Shown here in pieces: positions 61,894 to 64,000 of a stretch of 64,000 nucleotides of DNA. This DNA comes from Hyalella azteca (Eukaryota; Arthropoda; Malacostraca; Amphipoda; Hyalellidae). The position numbers and the translations under genes are program-made. The stretch is taken from the NCBI RefSeq assembly GCF_000764305.2, contig NW_025937263.1:372001-436000 (forward strand), written 5' to 3'. A model generated the notes under the pieces. The model searched no databases, was not told the origin of the DNA, and saw only the letters and a list, made by a program, of their open reading frames with translations. Position 1 is the stretch's first letter, and every line of letters starts with the position of its first letter.

Positions 61894-63967
61894 CTGGAAT
61901 TAAATCAATTAGTAACAAGGTGCAAGCAGCCTAGTGATTAAAATGGAATTCACCAAACGTAGCTTATCCAACGAGACTCATAACGCTGCCATATTCGTCA
62001 TCTGTATACCAAAGGTAATTGTCTATGTTTTTCGTGTGTGGATAAGCACATCAGTTGGCAAAAGTTATCAAAAATACACTTCTTGTGGTCTGGTTTTGAG
62101 GATAGAAACAAAAAAATAATGTTTTGAATGAGCTAGTGATAAAGATTACATATGTTCAACTTTAATGTACAAGTTGAATATTTGTACCTAATTTTCCTAA
62201 GAGAACTATTAATGATACAATTTAGAGCTCAACAATTAAAACCTACCACTGAACAATTCTATCATTAAGATAATAAGGAACAAAATGCAACATCCAAACC
62301 TCAAATTTTAGATATAATAGTTCCATGTAGTAGCTATTGATTTCCCTGCTAACTATTTTGACAACATTAAGGAACACATAGAATTCCAACACTGATTTAT
62401 TCTAAATAAATGTTTGAAAGCACTGAGAAGGAAGTAGTTTTGATTGCTCAAGGTTCACAATGAATGTGTACTTTTAAATGAAAAGCTAGACAAGCTAAAC
62501 TTGAGGGAGCTACAGGGCCTCTGAGGGAGCTACAAACCTCTGATCCAGCGTAGATCCTGCTGGTCGTCTGCTGATCTCCATTGGATGCGATGCGATACGA
62601 TCCAACTTCAATCTTACGTCGTGGATCCACCTAAATAAGCATGGAATGTAATAAAAATCAATCATCTACATCAATCATTTTAGTGAAGTCAAAAAAATCT
62701 CTAGGTACACCCCTGAAGGTGTTAGGAGAATATCTGAAATGAAAAACAGAGTCATTTGAGGAAAAACCAAATAGTTATTTTGGAATCCTAATGCTATGGC
62801 ACTAAATATATTTTTTTCTTTGTATTAGGAAACATGCCGTAAAATGCAATTAATATTTTAGAGGACACCAGATCCAAAATAAAGATTTCATAATTTATAA
62901 TAACAACTCAGACTTTCAATGGAAAATTTACCTGGCTTATCTGATAATGAACTTCATTCACCAGACTCTGACACACAGCACATTTGACAACCTGGAATGA
63001 TAATAGCATATTAGTGCCTCAATAATTAGAAATCATTCCATTTAATAATGGAACATTCTAACCTTAATACAGGAGGTATATTGGCATTCATTCACATATT
63101 TTCCTAGAAGAATTGATGGTGGGAGAATTTGGTAGAAGAATTTATGAGATCTAGGAAAGAAAAACAGACTTGGACAAGAATAATTAACCTAACGAGATGA
63201 ATTTTGTTTGTTCTGGAATCTTAGAATATCATCTTAATGAGGAATATTATAAAAAGAGGAATGCAGAAACATTAAGATGAAACTAATATATTGCCAACAT
63301 ATGGGACATTGCTACAGTGGGGGGGGGGGGAAATAAATATTCGTACACTTGAAAAATCGTATTTTAATGTATGTAAGTACACAAACTCAACAGGAAAAGT
63401 AATTTAAATTATGTATAGAGACGCATAGTATTCAAAAATACTATCAAAAGAATGAGCTGAATAAAGGGTATTCAACCAAGTATTAAATTAAAATAATGCG
63501 GATTTATTGTTTTGTACGAATACTTTTTTCACCCGAAAAGTGAACATGTTGCATTGTTTTTTGTTGCATTGAGATTTAATTTCTTTTGATAGTATTTTTG
63601 AATACTATGCGTCTCTATACATAATTTAAATCACTTTTCCTGTTAAGTTTGGGTACTTACATACATTAAAATACGATTTTTCAAGGTACGAATATTTATT
63701 TCCCCCCACTGTATATCTTTAAGCTAAATAACTTTCTTTACCATAACTAAATAACTTAATATTAAAAAAAAACCAAGTTTAAAATAATTGAAATGACAAG
63801 ATTTTGAATTTTTTACCAGAATGTGAACCAACAAGAAAATTTGTAAAGAATGAAATGCATATTCATGATTTATGGACTACCTTTGACTTGGGCAGATCAG
63901 ATGAGGTGGATGAAGAAACCATCAACAGAAGACCTATTAAAAATTGCAGCTTCACACTCAAGGCCAT
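61561..63967 (-). CDS. sel: Canopy/seele-family ER saposin-like protein, four exons
   Basis: Seen: four exons on the minus strand, 63967-63881, 62991-62932, 62630-62538 and 61893-61561, all with GT-AG introns and all phase 0, giving about 190 residues. Residues 1-22 are a hydrophobic signal peptide. Exon 2 has KCAVCQSLV; exon 4 has METVC, EFHCESIVEDHEDDIVEHF and a C-terminal C-x7-C pair, making the six cysteines of CNPY (DUF3456, saposin-B-like) proteins. The protein ends in KEEL, an ER-retrieval signal. The start is fixed by an in-frame TGA ten codons upstream. Known: canopy proteins are ER-lumen folding factors or co-chaperones for receptors; Drosophila seele is needed in dorsoventral patterning. 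Inference: ER-resident folding helper. Intron 1 holds a Tc1/mariner-like MITE at 63315-63711. The promoter lies beyond the window. A possible ATTAAA poly(A) signal is near 61204-61199. Confidence in family is high; the paralogue (CNPY1/2 versus 3/4) is less certain. Confidence 0.93.
62538..62630 (-). CDS. sel: sel exon 3
   Basis: 31 codons between acceptor TTTAG and donor GAG|GTTTGT. They begin VDPRRKIEVGSYRI and end in AGSE, which reads straight into AHMTEL of exon 4 as expected for the family. Confidence 0.9.
62932..62991 (-). CDS. sel: sel exon 2 (CxxC exon)
   Basis: 20 codons between acceptor TTCCAG and donor CAG|GTAAAT. They encode VVKCAVCQSLVNEVHYQISQ, the conserved first CxxC helix of canopy proteins. 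Confidence 0.9.
63315..63711. mobile_element. sel: Tc1/mariner-like MITE, copy 2, in sel intron 1
   Basis: 397-bp relative of the 22.2-kb element, with the same TIRs and flanking TA. It lies wholly inside the first intron of the canopy gene. The left end carries a run of twelve or more G bases, probably a homopolymer expansion or sequencing artefact. The middle keeps a segment missing from copy 1. Confidence 0.85.
63881..63967 (-). CDS. sel: sel exon 1 (start and signal peptide)
   Basis: 29 codons from ATG at 63967-63965, encoding a hydrophobic leader MALSVKLQFLIGLLLMVSSS and a short mature start. The donor is AAG|GTAGTC. Too short for ordinary ORF calling; supported by in-frame continuation of the family sequence into exon 2. 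Confidence 0.88.
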
Positions 63968-64000
63968 GACAGTGATGCTGATGCAGCTCTTGTTTCAGAA

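Overview
The window is eukaryotic nuclear DNA, most likely from an arthropod and probably an insect. It is AT-rich by eye, gene-poor and intron-rich. It carries CR1-like and I-clade non-LTR retrotransposons, several families of small terminal-inverted-repeat (TIR) elements, and many minisatellites. The species cannot be named from the sequence. There is no operon structure, CRISPR array, rRNA gene or convincing tRNA gene.

Two protein-coding genes are recognisable, both on the minus strand. At the right end is a canopy/seele (CNPY-type) gene at 61561-63967. It has four phase-0 exons encoding about 190 residues, with a signal peptide, six cysteines in the saposin-like CNPY pattern and a C-terminal KEEL ER-retrieval tetrapeptide. 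At 43544-43825 is the first coding exon of a voltage-gated sodium-channel-family gene of the Nav2/DSC1 (NaCP60E) type. Its next exon was not found, so 1-43543 may largely be its first intron. Four further candidate exons (7849-7863 +, 10607-10644 -, 14647-14895 -, 50508-50646 +) have good splice signals but no recognisable product.

Layout: 1-43 kb is non-coding DNA with TIR elements (4.1, 7.9, 22.2, 35.7, 38.0 kb), a truncated CR1 3' end (5.2 kb), and tandem arrays at 6.6, 15.3, 17.2, 31.1, 31.9, 37.9 and 40.4 kb. At 41.65-42.3 kb a purine-strand tract joins a 12-bp array. 43.5-43.8 kb is the channel exon. 44-52 kb is mostly unassigned, with a P-element-like MITE at 51.5 kb. 52.3-57.0 kb is a CR1-like retrotransposon whose reverse transcriptase has one premature stop; it is interrupted by a foreign block. 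55.7-56.55 kb and 58.2-59.6 kb are minus-strand I-clade pieces. 59.6-64 kb is the canopy gene and its 3' flank.

Assembly quality matters here. Positions 56551-56568 match the Tn5/Nextera mosaic-end adapter and sit exactly where two unrelated repeats meet. Single N bases at 15416, 55924 and 58650 each lie at a repeat or retroelement junction and look like collapsed gaps. The order of pieces between about 55.4 and 58.7 kb should therefore not be trusted. The strongest biological finding is a P-element-like nonautonomous family. It has one 254-bp copy, and one 33-bp copy that is little more than the two fused termini; each is flanked by a perfect 8-bp target duplication.
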